NCBI GenBank assembly: GCA_019614645.1
Contig: JABWDB010000017.1
Location: 3,794,501 to 3,858,500, forward strand
Origin: Stratiolaelaps scimitus
Lineage: Eukaryota; Arthropoda; Arachnida; Mesostigmata; Laelapidae
Direction of reading: 5' to 3'
Length of the DNA: 64,000 bases
This document shows positions 12,975-23,425 of the stretch, in pieces; the first letter of the stretch is position 1, and every line of letters begins with the position of its first letter. Made by a program: the position numbers and the translations under genes. The notes under the pieces are model-generated. The model ran no database searches and was not told where the DNA came from. It saw nothing but the letters and a program-made list of their open reading frames with translations.

Positions 12975-15708
12975 ATGGCCTGGCAGGAGGTGGTGCTTGT
13001 TGTGGCGCTCGCCGCTGCGGCGTACCTAAATCGCGCTCATGCTGAACGTCAACCGGCATTTACGCTACTGGACAATCGTCGTCCACCCAAACAGGTATTA
13101 ATTTAATGGCACAGAAGCATCTTCATACGCTTGTTTCATACTTTTGTTCGCATCTCTGTGAAACGGATTTCGAGTTCATTGTAGCGCGAATTCTGTATAA
13201 GCCTTCGAACCACTTCGTACCCGAGCCACAACTACGGCAGTTCCCTTTTTATAAAACGTTGTGTGTGAGAGGATGATAAAGCGACAATTTGGTGGGATAA
13301 CATTCAACGAATGTGTTCTTGTTAGAAGGCGGTAGATTCGATCTGCGTTAAAGTGACTGCAGATACTGCTCACGGCGAGAATGAACACACGTCTTTTACT
13401 TTTCTTCTGTAGCGACACCAGCTCACAACTGCGACCAGCTCCGGTATCTTCCTTTCGTTTATTGTGGCTTTATATATGCTTGTGGTCTTAAGCGTATGTG
13501 AGGGAAAACACTTCAGTGTTTTCCGCTTTTCTATCTAGATGTTGTTGTAGCGCCCACCTTGACCCACTATCGTGGTCAGTCTTCGGCTTTCGTAATTGCT
13601 GCGTAGTTTAAGATGCTTTAAGTGGTGCGTCATTGCTTGCTTCTTTCTTAGTTTCGTCATATCGCTTTTCATAGATCTATCGTATTGGCTTTCTTATTTT
13701 GGTTGTGTTGTTACATCACTTAGACGTGGACTGAGATTAATAGATGCTTTCGATCTTATTGTTGGTGGGGTCGGAAAACACAGTATCAGTCGCAGGCTGA
13801 TATTCAACAGTTCTGATAGTACACATTTACGGTAACTAGTTCCTCTCGAGCTAAATCGAGATAATGCATGTGAAATTCTACTCAAACAGGTCTAATAATA
13901 GTTCGTTCTGGTAGATGACATGTCGCAGTTTGTTTAGTATCAGACACAGCGCGGGGGGGGGGGGGACTCTTGTCTATGGCTCCGACATTATATTTGGTAA
14001 AAAGCGTAAACTTTGGCACTTGTGTGTGGGGGCAAGGGCTAAAATTCTATTCATAGCCAACTTCATCTTCGTGATAATCTCGACCATAGGTATTTTACTT
14101 ACTTTAGCTAAACATCTTTCAAGAAACGCTATGAGATAAGGTGGAGTCGATTGCATCTGCGTATTCTAGCGATGCTTCGGCGAGCCAATCTGAGTGTTCA
14201 TAAAAGTAACATGGGTTTGGACGACTAGGGCAAATTCGGGCAACGTTTGCAAAACCATTAACAAAAGGATTCTTTTTCAGGAGCTATCGCCCGACCTTCC
14301 TAAGTCACAGCTGTTAGCGCCGCAGTCAAATGGAGGCGCTGGTGTCGCTCCATTGATCAGCCGACCGGCCACTGGTAGTATCCGCAACGGCACATCACAT
14401 CCAAATGACCTATCTGTTAACAATGGTCTCAATACCACTGCACAGATTGCACCAGTGAACAACAGTGTTGAAAAGCACATACCACAAAAGATCCAGTTAA
14501 CGTCCCTAAACGGCACTCGAGAGATCTCGTCTCCCAACAAAAGTGAGCAAATGATATTGAGTACAGTAGAGGTCAAACCGTCAAGCGCCACGCTGGAGAT
14601 AACATTACTCAATACTACTGTTGAGACTCCGGCGGTTAATAGTACCGTGAAGGTTACGCCTGTCGGCAGCCCGATAGACCCCACATCGGTTGACAGCACT
14701 GCTGGACTGCCGCATCATCATCATGGTTCTGTGTTGATATCATCAGCGAACGGTACTGCACAGGTCGCGCCAAAGGGCACTTCCACACAGGGCACAATAT
14801 CCAATGGTCCTATAGACGGGAACTCATCTAAAACGCCAAACGATTTTCCTGTGCCCCACATGCCGTTAATTAACGGTACAGAGATTAAGTCGCTCCTCCA
14901 CATGACTGATAAAGCACACCTTAACGTGACAGTGCTAAGACAGCTGATGGATCTACTTCAACAGCCTACCAGCCTGATGTCAGCATCGACCTGGCTATGC
15001 AGATGTGGATTCGAGCCAGGGACATTCCAGTTCCTTATTCCGTGTGCTTCAGGTGTGTCGTCCAAGGGAAGTCTAGACCTTGCAGCTCCTAACGGGGGCC
15101 TAGGTGACGCACCCAACAGACTTCAAGGCGACTTACCGATAAATGGTCGCCCAGGAAATTCAGCGGATAGGAATCATCCGAACCTCGAGCAGTCCAACGC
15201 CCGCCCAAAAGTTGAACAATTAAATAACCGTCCTAGTATTATGCCAAGCAGTAGCCACCCTAATCAGGGACCTGCCCGCGGGTATTTTTCTCAGCCACCC
15301 CGCTTTAGCAGCGCTGGTAATCAGCCAATTCAGTGGCACTTCGATAATCAGCCACTTTCGTTGCGTCCAAATATTCAAGGCTCGGATTGGGGTTTGGATG
15401 GTAATCTGGCGAACGGGCTTAGACTTATTAATAGTCGACCAAGTGGTAACCAGTTTAACGGTATACCTTCAGACTCGTATTCGAAGGTCCATTCGCGGCC
15501 CGAAAGAACTTCTTTGAGTTGGCTGATTGTGAATCCTCCTTCGGGTTGGCGTCCTATGTTTTCACAAGGACATTGGCGCCCGGTGGAACGTTTACAAAGC
15601 TGGCATCCTGATGATCAACCTACAGGATGGATCCAAATACCTCGTCCGCCTTTTTGGATCCCTGTTGATCGTCCAGTAAGATCGCATCTTGAAACAAGAC
15701 CTCTGTAG
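12975..15708 (+). CDS. Secreted Asn-glycosylation-rich and Trp/Pro-rich protein (two exons)
   Basis: Exon 1 (12975-13094, 40 codons) encodes a signal peptide: MAW start, a hydrophobic VVLVVALAAAAYL core and a likely cleavage after AHA at residue 23. It ends ...PPKQ at a GT donor (13095). A phase-0 intron of 1186 bases ends in TTCTTTTTCAG at 14280, and exon 2 (14281-15708) continues in frame with ELSPDLPKSQ to a TAG stop. The predicted length is 515 residues. Residues about 76-257 carry roughly eleven N-X-S/T sequons, many as NGT or NTT. The tail (about residues 310-515) is rich in Asn, Pro, Trp and Arg, with recurring NQP, NRP and GWRP strings. No enzyme domain is seen. I infer an extracellular structural or secretory protein. 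It has the same layout as the minus-strand gene at 31753-32928 and is probably its paralogue. The family has no name I recognise. Confidence 0.75.
13095..14280 (+). other. Intron 1 of the 12975-15708 gene
   Basis: Begins GTATTAATTT and ends in a pyrimidine tract plus CAG. It separates the signal-peptide exon from the body of the protein in phase 0. It contains a run of 13 G at 13953-13965. The short open frames inside look accidental. Confidence 0.75.
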
Positions 15709-16714
15709 TAATCTTGACCATTGCAACCGGAAATCACGAATCCTCAAGATAAGCCCGAAGAAAAACAACATACGCATTGTATACGCGTAACATGTCAGTG
15801 ATGTGGGTGGCTCTCGATGTGGAAACGAAGACATTATGCAGGTTCCAGATTGGTATATTTACATTAGGGCTTACCACGGACTAATTCAAATTATGCTTTA
15901 TTGACAGAACTTCAAGTTCTACAGTGATTACGTTTATTTAAAACATTGAAGAATATTATCACATCATAGAGCAGATACTTACTGTCGACAATATTGACAA
16001 CCGCAAAAGGAAAACATAAGTCGATCTAAAAGATCAATTCGTAGTATAAGCAAAGATGTAGTTGGATTGGGTAACAAATAAAAATGACAAGAAGCAGTCG
16101 ATGGGTAATCTATTGTAGAACAAAGTATCAAACGCTGATACCGCCTGCCTGACATCCAACGCTGCCTCGATCCAGTTGTAGTCAGCAGCATTAGCTCCCA
16201 CTTTCATGCAAATGATAATTGTGTAAATAAAAACGTTAATTTCTATCCGTATCGTATTTATTTCAGTGCAAGGTTTGATAGAGTCGGACGAGGGAGATTC
16301 TTCATGAATCCGATTGTCCTTAATTTCTATGGATCGTTTCCTAGCTTTACCGTATCCGCCTCACTTTTGAGGAGTACAGCAGTGTGTCGTCCGTCGCAAA
16401 GTTCGCAGTGAAATTGTGTGCGATTGATTTTGAGAACTTCCGGAATGCCTACCCAGCACAAGATCGCGATTCTATTATAGTTGCGTTTTGGCATTGGAGT
16501 ATTTAAGTCACATTGGTAATTTACAGGGTGTTCGGAAAATATTGCAATGTGAGGCATTCACCTGACAACATAACATACTACGGGTGTGCTTCATATCACA
16601 GTGGATGCATCAAAGGTAGTTCAGGGTGTGCTATCGGGTGTCGTAACCATTATCCGAATTGGTTGCCCCCGACGTACCTTTCCGCGTTCATTGCCGAACC
16701 TTTTGCCATATATA
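15709..16714. other. 3' flank of the secreted-protein gene, then intergenic DNA
   Basis: AATAAA strings at 16077-16082 and 16226-16231 are possible polyadenylation signals, 370-520 bases after the stop codon. A string CAGGGTGTTCGGAAAA near 16525 resembles a transposon end. No further gene is seen before the mariner element. Confidence 0.45.
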
Positions 16715-17756
16715 TTAGGTTGGACGGACAGTTCTTTCCTTTCTTTGTACCAACTTTGTATCGTAGGTGAGTTTCCCCGCTCGCTTCTCCTATTGATTGA
16801 AATAGTCCCCACGGTTTGCGACGGCCTTCCTTCAGCGTTCCACCAGGTCGGTAATGCCTTTTTTGTAAGTCCTCTTTTTTTGGAAGAAGTAGTCACGCAG
16901 CCCCTTTTCGACATTATCTCTTGAGTTGGACTTCTTTTTACTACGATAGTTCGCGAGCCCCAAGAAAAGGTGGTAGTCTGAAGGGGCGAGGTCGGGGGAA
17001 TACGCAGGATGTGGAACGGTTTCTCAGCCAAGCTCCTGGATTTTTTTCTGGGTCACCGAACTCACATGGGGTCGCACATGGAACAGGACCCCAGACTATT
17101 GACGAGCATTGGACGGGATTTGCTTATTTTTTTCAACCCGCTCCAGCTGCTGACAGTACAGGACTGAACTGAGCGTGTAGCCCGTCGGCAGAAGCTCACG
17201 GTGGATGATGCCCCGAAGATCCACCAAACATAACCTTCTATTGGTACCCATTTTGACAACTATTTCTTAAATCCAAGCCGTTTCAATGCGCTTACGATAC
17301 TTGAGTGGCTAGTTTCAAGTTCTGCGGCTAGTTATCGAGTAGTTACAGTTGGATTTTCCTGGGTTTTCATTTTTAACACGTCGTAGACGATCACTGTAGG
17401 CCTCCCGGGCCTCGATGCATCTACCAGGCTGAAGTCAACCGAATTAACTTTTTTAAACCAATTACTACAGGTTATTTTAGTCACACAGCCCTGTCCGAGC
17501 AGCGGGGTAGAGTTTCCGTACGCCTGCGCAGCAGTTTCGTCTTTTTCAAACTTAAAAAACAAAAAATGGCAAATTTTCGATTTGTCACTCTCCATGTTCA
17601 CAGCTGATGAACTACCACAAGGAGCAACCTGAGAGCGCGACCATCGTGTTCAGCGGGTCCGAATTAGTTGAAAACAAACCTTCTCTCAAACTTAGCCCGG
17701 CGCGCGCAGTCGACAACGAGTCCACCTAATTGGAAAGAACTTTCCGTCCAACCTAA
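16715..17756 (-). mobile_element. Mariner-family element, internally deleted, both ends present
   Basis: The left end TTAGGTTGGACGGACAGTTC starts at 16715. The right end is its near-perfect inverted complement (…GAACTTTCCGTCCAACCTAA, ending 17756). Both are flanked by TA, the mariner target-site duplication. At 1042 bases it is shorter than the usual 1.3 kb. The transposase lies on the minus strand and is broken. The ends look good enough to be cross-mobilised, which is inference. Confidence 0.85.
16760..17601 (-). pseudogene. Broken mariner transposase
   Basis: The N-terminal part (17601-17332 minus) starts MNMESDKSKICHFLFFKFEK and continues through NWFKK, VDFSLVDASRPGRPT and ENPTVTT, all typical of the mariner DNA-binding domain. 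Further down the minus strand, pieces of the catalytic half are readable across frames: VWW, then ELLPTGYT, LYCQQLER, HVRPHVSS, and HPAYSPDLAPSDYHLF with the last catalytic Asp. Between LSKWVP and VWW about 250 bases are missing relative to a full element. That is where the WVPHEL motif and the first catalytic Asp would lie. It also has frameshifts and stops, so it cannot make active transposase. Confidence 0.8.
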
Positions 17757-18313
17757 TATATATAATATATTAGATCTCGACGGACGGAGGAAATATGACT
17801 TCACCACTGTCATCCTGGACATACGGATCACCCCGAAGATGCAGTGTCTTATTAGCAGGTTACTGCCGTTCATTTATCTTTGGGAGAGCTCTCATATCGT
17901 CTGATAGTAACACAACAAATCAACATTTAACTATTTCTTCAACAACTACTACGATTAATCCATCGAGAGACTGACTAACAGCGCCAATAACGGGACTAGA
18001 TTGCGAAGTAATTCAATCCATCGAGAGACTAACAGTGCCAATAACGGGACTAGATAGAGAAGTAATTCATAACTGTTTCAGAAAACCAAAACGTCAAACA
18101 AATTTTTGTCAAATCTTGGCGGATTGTGCGGACTTTTGCGGGACGTTCTACAAGTCTAATATTTTGTCTCTCGGTAACTTCACAGTTGGCATGACAGTCG
18201 TTAATCGGAGGAGACGTTCATAGAGCGTTTCAGGTAGACGCGGCGGGACATTACCATAACGACCCACCACATGTGGACCAGCGATAGACGACGATGTCCG
18301 GATTTCAGGCATC
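17757..18313. other. Short intergenic gap with a tandem duplication
   Basis: Lies between the mariner element and the 3' end of the repeat-protein gene. A segment of about 57 bases starting ATCCATCGAGAGACT is present twice in tandem at about 17958-18014 and 18015-18069, with a few differences. No clear AATAAA signal for the minus-strand gene was found here. Confidence 0.6.
17958..18069. repeat. Tandem duplication of about 57 bp
   Basis: Both copies share CATCGAGAGACT, CCAATAACGGGACTAGAT and GAAGTAATTCA. They differ by a four-base indel and single substitutions, so this is a fairly recent local duplication. Confidence 0.85.
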
Positions 18314-20479
18314 TCACAGCACAGAGTCATATCCGTCTTTCTTGGCCTTCTGGGCTGGTCCTTCGCGTTCAGAAATCGAGGCGTAAAAAGAAAGTAGCCG
18401 CTCTAGGACGAGCTTCGCACGCTGGTGGACGTCGGGGACGTCTGCGTCTCGCATTAGCGGAGGGCCGGAAGACGGCTGGAGCGTTTCGGGTGAGGGCGTC
18501 CCGGAATCGTCGCTACGCTTTCTAGCACTGGACGGACTGGACGGTTCGTTTTCACTCGGTGGACTTTCAGCCACTGATGTATCGGGCGTTTCACCAAACT
18601 GTGGAAGGTGCTCCGGAGAGCTCGGCGTTGGAACTTGAATTGCTTCGGATCGTTCGACAAAGTCTAGCTTTCCTCTAGTTTTTACTGCTGTCAAGCTATA
18701 TTCACTGCGATCGTGATCCGGTGTAGGCGACGCCGATGGAGACGGTTCCGGAGTTAGGATCGAGGACTTCCCGCACGGAATCTCAAGCGTTGCATCCTTT
18801 CTCATCGGCCTTTCTTTGTTTTGTGAAGAACTAGTGGAACCGAGGTTCTTCATGGCTGATTTCAATGTGTGAACTGAATCTTTAAGCTTGCCTACTACTT
18901 TGCTTTTTATGTTTTGGAGCGACCCTCTCCTACTCCTACTTCTGCCTTTTACCACATCCGGCTCCTCAGCCTCAGGCGGGACTTCGTCTTGTAAATATCC
19001 ATACGATGACTTAGGAATGTCGAACCCTTCGCCTGTCGGGAATATATTAATATCTGGCATCCTTCGCCTCGGTGGAGGAGTACCAGCAACATCAACTTTC
19101 CCGAATTGGGTTGGCGGGAATAGCGGTCTCGCGCCTGACTTCCTTGGCGACGGTGGAGGACGACCCGGAACATAGTCTTGCTCGAACGGCCTCGGTGGTA
19201 ATAGAGTCGGCCCAGCTGGTGTCGCAAACATATTCCTTGTGCTTGGCTTCCTTGGAGACGGTGGAGGACGACCCGGAACATCATCTTGCCTGGACGGGCT
19301 CGGTGGAAATAGATCCGGCCCAGCTGGTGCCTCAAATATATTCCTTGTGCTTGGCTTTCTTGGCGACGGTGGAGGACGACCCGGAACATAGTCTTGCTCG
19401 AACGGCTTCGGTGGAAATAGATCCGGCCCAGCTGGTGCCTCAAATATATTCCTTGTGCTTGGCTTTCTCGGAGACGGTGGAGGACGACCCGGAACATCGT
19501 CTTGCTCGAACGGGCTCGGTGGAAGTAGAGTCGGCCCAGCTGGCCCCGTAAACGTATTCCTTGTGGCTGGCTTCCTTGGCGACGGTGGAGGACGACCCGG
19601 AACATCGTCCGGCACGAACAGCCTAGGTAGAAGAAGATCCTGCTTAGTTGGTGTCCCAAAGAGATTCTTTATGTTCGGCTTCCTTGCAGGTGGAGTCGAC
19701 CCAGTGTGTGTCGGAAACAGGAACGATTTCCTTGGCGACCGTGGAAGACGACGCGGGGAGCCTTCTCCTGGACCCTCAACGCTCCAGCGTCTACTCGGCT
19801 CTTCGTTTTGCTCCCTTAAGCGACGTTCGAGCTCAGACTCCCGTAGGAACAGGGTAGGGTGATTGGGCGGCACCCTAAAGTAGTGATGCCCACAGGGAAG
19901 CTTACAGAAATGCTGGCAGAACAGAGGATTGTTACACGGATCCCCCTCCAATGTCAGCGTTCCCCGATACAGTCGGTCAAGTAGCGTTAGTATATATCGG
20001 GTTGACCCTTCAACCAAACTCGTGAAATCATGTGGACTACTCTTTTTTCTAATAAGCTCATCCTGTGCCCTTTTTTCCGCGTTTATCAACTGCAGCATTC
20101 TGCCGTTACAAACTGTCTCGAAGAGGAAATGAACACTGTCTACCTCGTGTGACAACTTCGTGAGCTCTTCGGTGATGGCCCTCCATTTGTCCGCGTCTCG
20201 CTGGGCAAGCGCTAGCCTCTGCTGCTCAGTTACTCTTGTTTGTAGCTCGCTAGCGCGATCAATCAAAGGACGCAAACTGTTTACAAGTGCCTTGAATGCT
20301 AACGTGTCCAAGCTTGAGGGGGTTCTTGGTCGTTCGGATTGCCCTTCACCATCTGATCCTTGTCCTCCCCCCAGCCTTCGGGATCGTCGAGAATGCAGCT
20401 GTCTTCGTCCGGCAGCCGCACGCCGAAATGGTGAGCGAAGCCAAAGGTCGCTGTCCGCAACGCGGCTCCTCGGGAGCAT
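18314..20479 (-). CDS. Coiled-coil protein with Cys/His cluster and 36-residue proline-rich repeats
   Basis: One open frame of 721 codons runs minus from ATG at 20479 to the stop at 18314. An in-frame TAG lies just upstream of the ATG. Residues 1-50 are Arg-rich. Residues 58-145 look like a charged helical or coiled-coil region. Residues 182-199 hold a compact cluster C182, C188, H190, C192, C196, H198, H199 that could bind a metal. Residues 291-434 are four tandem 36-residue units (consensus D-D/Y-VPGRPPPSPRKP-TRN-F--PAGP-L-PP-PFEQ), preceded by a diverged unit (about 263-290) and followed by a partial one (435-461). Each full unit carries SPRK (a CDK-type phosphosite) and PxxPxK (an SH3-ligand-like pattern). 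The protein ends in DSVL, which fits a class I PDZ ligand. There is no signal peptide or membrane span. I infer a cytoplasmic scaffold or adaptor; the family is not recognised. An additional upstream exon cannot be excluded. Confidence 0.7.
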   Translation of the reverse strand: MLPRSRVADSDLWLRSPFRRAAAGRRQLHSRRSRRLGGGQGSDGEGQSERPRTPSSLDTLAFKALVNSLRPLIDRASELQTRVTEQQRLALAQRDADKWRAITEELTKLSHEVDSVHFLFETVCNGRMLQLINAEKRAQDELIRKKSSPHDFTSLVEGSTRYILTLLDRLYRGTLTLEGDPCNNPLFCQHFCKLPCGHHYFRVPPNHPTLFLRESELERRLREQNEEPSRRWSVEGPGEGSPRRLPRSPRKSFLFPTHTGSTPPARKPNIKNLFGTPTKQDLLLPRLFVPDDVPGRPPPSPRKPATRNTFTGPAGPTLLPPSPFEQDDVPGRPPPSPRKPSTRNIFEAPAGPDLFPPKPFEQDYVPGRPPPSPRKPSTRNIFEAPAGPDLFPPSPSRQDDVPGRPPPSPRKPSTRNMFATPAGPTLLPPRPFEQDYVPGRPPPSPRKSGARPLFPPTQFGKVDVAGTPPPRRRMPDINIFPTGEGFDIPKSSYGYLQDEVPPEAEEPDVVKGRSRSRRGSLQNIKSKVVGKLKDSVHTLKSAMKNLGSTSSSQNKERPMRKDATLEIPCGKSSILTPEPSPSASPTPDHDRSEYSLTAVKTRGKLDFVERSEAIQVPTPSSPEHLPQFGETPDTSVAESPPSENEPSSPSSARKRSDDSGTPSPETLQPSSGPPLMRDADVPDVHQRAKLVLERLLSFYASISEREGPAQKAKKDGYDSVL
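19097..19609 (-). repeat. In-frame 108-bp tandem repeat array
   Basis: Units start at 19609, 19501, 19393, 19285 and 19177 on the minus strand, exactly 108 bases apart. The fifth is truncated. Units 2 and 3 are almost identical. A 108-base period is a multiple of three, so long open frames also appear on the opposite strand (19072-19551), but these are by-products. Confidence 0.95.
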
Positions 20480-23309
20480 TTTCTTGCTGTTGTGACACTA
20501 ATAATAGTAGTAGTAGTTATTATTGCTGCTGTGTTTTCACAGAGGATGGGGCGAACCGAAATGGACAACAACAAAAACAACAACCTGGGCGGTTCCTCAA
20601 AACAATTAGTCGATCTCTCACTTCTAGTTACAGGTCAGTCTCCAAAAGCGCAAATGATTATGTTTTGCTGGTCGTTAGACAAGAGGTAACTTTCATTTTG
20701 TTGTTGTCAAGACTTTATGCGACTATTGTACGCTTGCTGCTGCGATCGCCAATCGATGAAGTATTGAGCCCGAAATGACGGAGTATATTATTTATGCTTG
20801 ATTTGCTATCGTAAAACTATACATCAATCGTGACATAAGGAAGGTTGTGCATTCTACGATTCGATTGCAGCCGACCGCGCGCATGCTATACAATACCATT
20901 ATTATACGACTGTGTTCGAACTGCAAATGCCGGCTTACTTATTACGACGGCAGATAGGGTCTTAATCTACATTATATTTTCACATGCTCCCTTTAGTCGA
21001 TATTTGGAAAGATGTGAATCATTCGTTCTTGCACAAAATACGCATCAGATACCCGTCCGCAATAAGTCTGAGCCTCGTTAGTATTGCGGGCAGTCTGTAA
21101 ACTCAGACAGCTTGCTTATATATGACTGACGTTCTACTGACACGCTAGCCCGTGTTCAGGGGGCTTGTTCTGGTGCTAATAACTAAATGAATGTCGAATC
21201 GCTTGCATATTCTTAGGCGCCTAGTAGACCAGCTCTCTCAGCTGTTACCACAATACGAAAACCTGGATCTACGAACCTGGATCACCTAGATCACTTAGGT
21301 GAATATTGGTGTTGCCATGACACAGCGTCAAGATTAATTGCAATTCAAATAGCAGGAATTCAAAAAGCCCCATTTTGTGGTCCTCCGATCTACTCTGCTC
21401 TTGTGTTCAGCCGAGCTATTCCTGTCCGACCAAACGCGCTGCACCCAGAAACTGTCACGCAGCGTCGATATGAACATCCATGGCTGTCTCCATGTGTTTC
21501 TGCATTCTGATGACCCCCTCAGATTTTGCGATGTCTTCGCTAATGCCGAATGGACCTCGAGTTCCTTGTCTCTTCATGATCAGTCTGTTGGCCGCTAGCT
21601 GGCCTGGCGTCGAACATGGCGGAACTGGAATGTCCCACACGGCTTTACTGCTACTCAGTATTCTAGTGCGCGTCTGTCCGCTTCCGCCTCTTCAGTTAGC
21701 CATTTAAATCGGCAGGTGTGTCCACAACGTGCATATGCTCGACGTTCTGTGAACTCGATCCCATGATCACTGAGGGCGAGATGAGCCCCACAGAAGTGGA
21801 AATAGATTCATGTATCGAGACATTCTCAGCTTGCTGAAATAACCCAATCTTACTCTCCACGTTTCTAAGAACCCTGATAATCTGGGTCAGTAAGTACATG
21901 CTCAGCGATCAGTGCAGCGCGAAGTATCAATTGCGACCATTATACAATGAATGTTCATTGCAGTTAACCTCTTTCCAGCTCACCTTTTTTTTTGCTGTCT
22001 TTACTAGCTTTCCCCACCGGCCCCAGACAAACTAGTGACGGTAATCGAAGTGGCAGTTTCATCCGTGGACCGCCCAGATCGGTTCGCTGCCTTGCTACCC
22101 CCCAAACAAACGCAGCATTCGCGTGTCTGTGTGTATGTCGCTGCGTCCGTCTACTGCGGCGTCGGAAGCCGCCGTCGCAATCAATGTGAATCACTATTTC
22201 TCATGTCCCATTCTAGCGGCGCCTGCTTTTGTGGACGTTCATCTACAGCCGCTTCGCCTTCCAGTAATTGATGTCGGCAGCACTTGGAGTCTCTCTCGTC
22301 ATCGGCTGCAAAGTTTCCTCGCTCCGATCTGTTCTTGTTGATCCAACGCCCTTAGAGTCACGTTACGAATGTGCCGTTTCCGTACAGGCAACGTGCCCCT
22401 CCTCAGGAGGCGGTCACGTTGACGGGGTCTTTCACTGCCCGCCTGAGCCCACGCCGCCACGCGCAGCAGATTACGCGCGGCAGAATCTGTTCCCATGGCT
22501 GCGGCACCCAGTTCTGTTTGCCAGCATCGCTGTTCTCGCCGTCCCTATTGTCCCCCCGCGTTTGACGCATCATCTCCTGGTTGCCTGTTGTTGTTTCCGC
22601 TGTTATTGCTGTTGTTGTTTCCGTTCGCCGTTGCTTTACTAGCTAGCTGCTTGTGATACTAGCGTTGTTCCTGCTGCGTGGCCGCCTCTGCCGTCTGTCA
22701 CGGGACCACGCAGACAACTTGGCTACAGAGAATGCGGCAAAATTAGTGCCCTCTGCTCCTCCTCTCGGAGCTCTAAGACGAGATAAAACGAGCGTTTAGA
22801 CTACTGCCGACAGCGTTGGCTCGTCATTGGTGCCGTTGATGACGTCAATAGACCGCCAATGGGCCGTCATGGAATCGAATGGCGTGCAACCTGTATATGG
22901 ACTAATATGGACTGCACTATTGTTGAAATTGTCGATAATTCTTCCTTCAGATCACGTAAGCTGTGCTAATTCTGATCTTCACTCGATAGCATTCTGGTAC
23001 GAAGCACATCTCGTCAAGATTTACCGTGGCCCTTGCACTCATTGAAGGCGCTCGCATGCAGGTCTAAAGATGCGCGTGTGCTTGTTCGTTTATCGCCGAT
23101 GAGAGAGCCGTCCTTCGTCTAGATTGCAGTAGAACAAATATGAACTCCAATGGATGCCCTTAATATGGAGATAATGACTTCTAGTATGCCATCTTCAAGT
23201 CCGTTTGCCATTTCGCAATGGTCAGCTCCTATTCAATACAAACATAACTCCGCTCACTGTGATGCTCCAGTGGCGCAGTTCTTTCGTTCTTCAGTTCGAG
23301 AAACCTGTC
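20480..23309. other. 5' flank of the repeat-protein gene and intergenic DNA
   Basis: No promoter for the minus-strand gene could be picked with confidence. The region 22000-22700 looks GC-richer and has open frames on both strands, none with a recognisable family. A GTTGTTGTTTCC-type repeat patch is near 22587-22620. The frame at 21455-21640 minus has a protein-like composition but no splice or family support. Confidence 0.45.
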
Positions 23310-23425
23310 AGCGTCGTGGTCTAGGCAGTAACATCGGCTGTTGGTAATAACACAGCGTGGATAAACCACCTGGATATCGCTGGTTCGAATCCGGCCGTGG
23401 CCTCACGGAGGTGTTTTTTTTCCGG
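23310..23425 (+). ncRNA. tRNA-like Pol III unit or SINE with T8 terminator
   Basis: A perfect B box (GGTTCGAATCC) lies at 23382-23392. An A-box-like string (TGGTCTAGGCA) lies about 55 bases upstream at 23317-23327. Downstream are a small hairpin (CCGTG-GCCT-CACGG, 23395-23408) and eight T at 23414-23421, a good Pol III terminator. The A-to-B spacing is too long for a standard tRNA. This is more likely a tRNA-derived SINE or a tRNA-like transcript than a functional tRNA. Confidence 0.4.

Noticed and set aside
14926..15052. Possible extra intron in exon 2 of the secreted gene, using the good acceptor TGTGCTTCAG at 15052
   Set aside because: The nearest GT donors (14926, 14932, 14979) would all shift the frame, whereas the frame continues unchanged to the stop at 15708.
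19072..19551. Plus-strand open frame of 159 codons with its own 36-residue repeats, and a similar minus-strand frame at 18949-19659
   Set aside because: They are reading-frame shadows of the 108-bp tandem array. A period divisible by three keeps other frames open.
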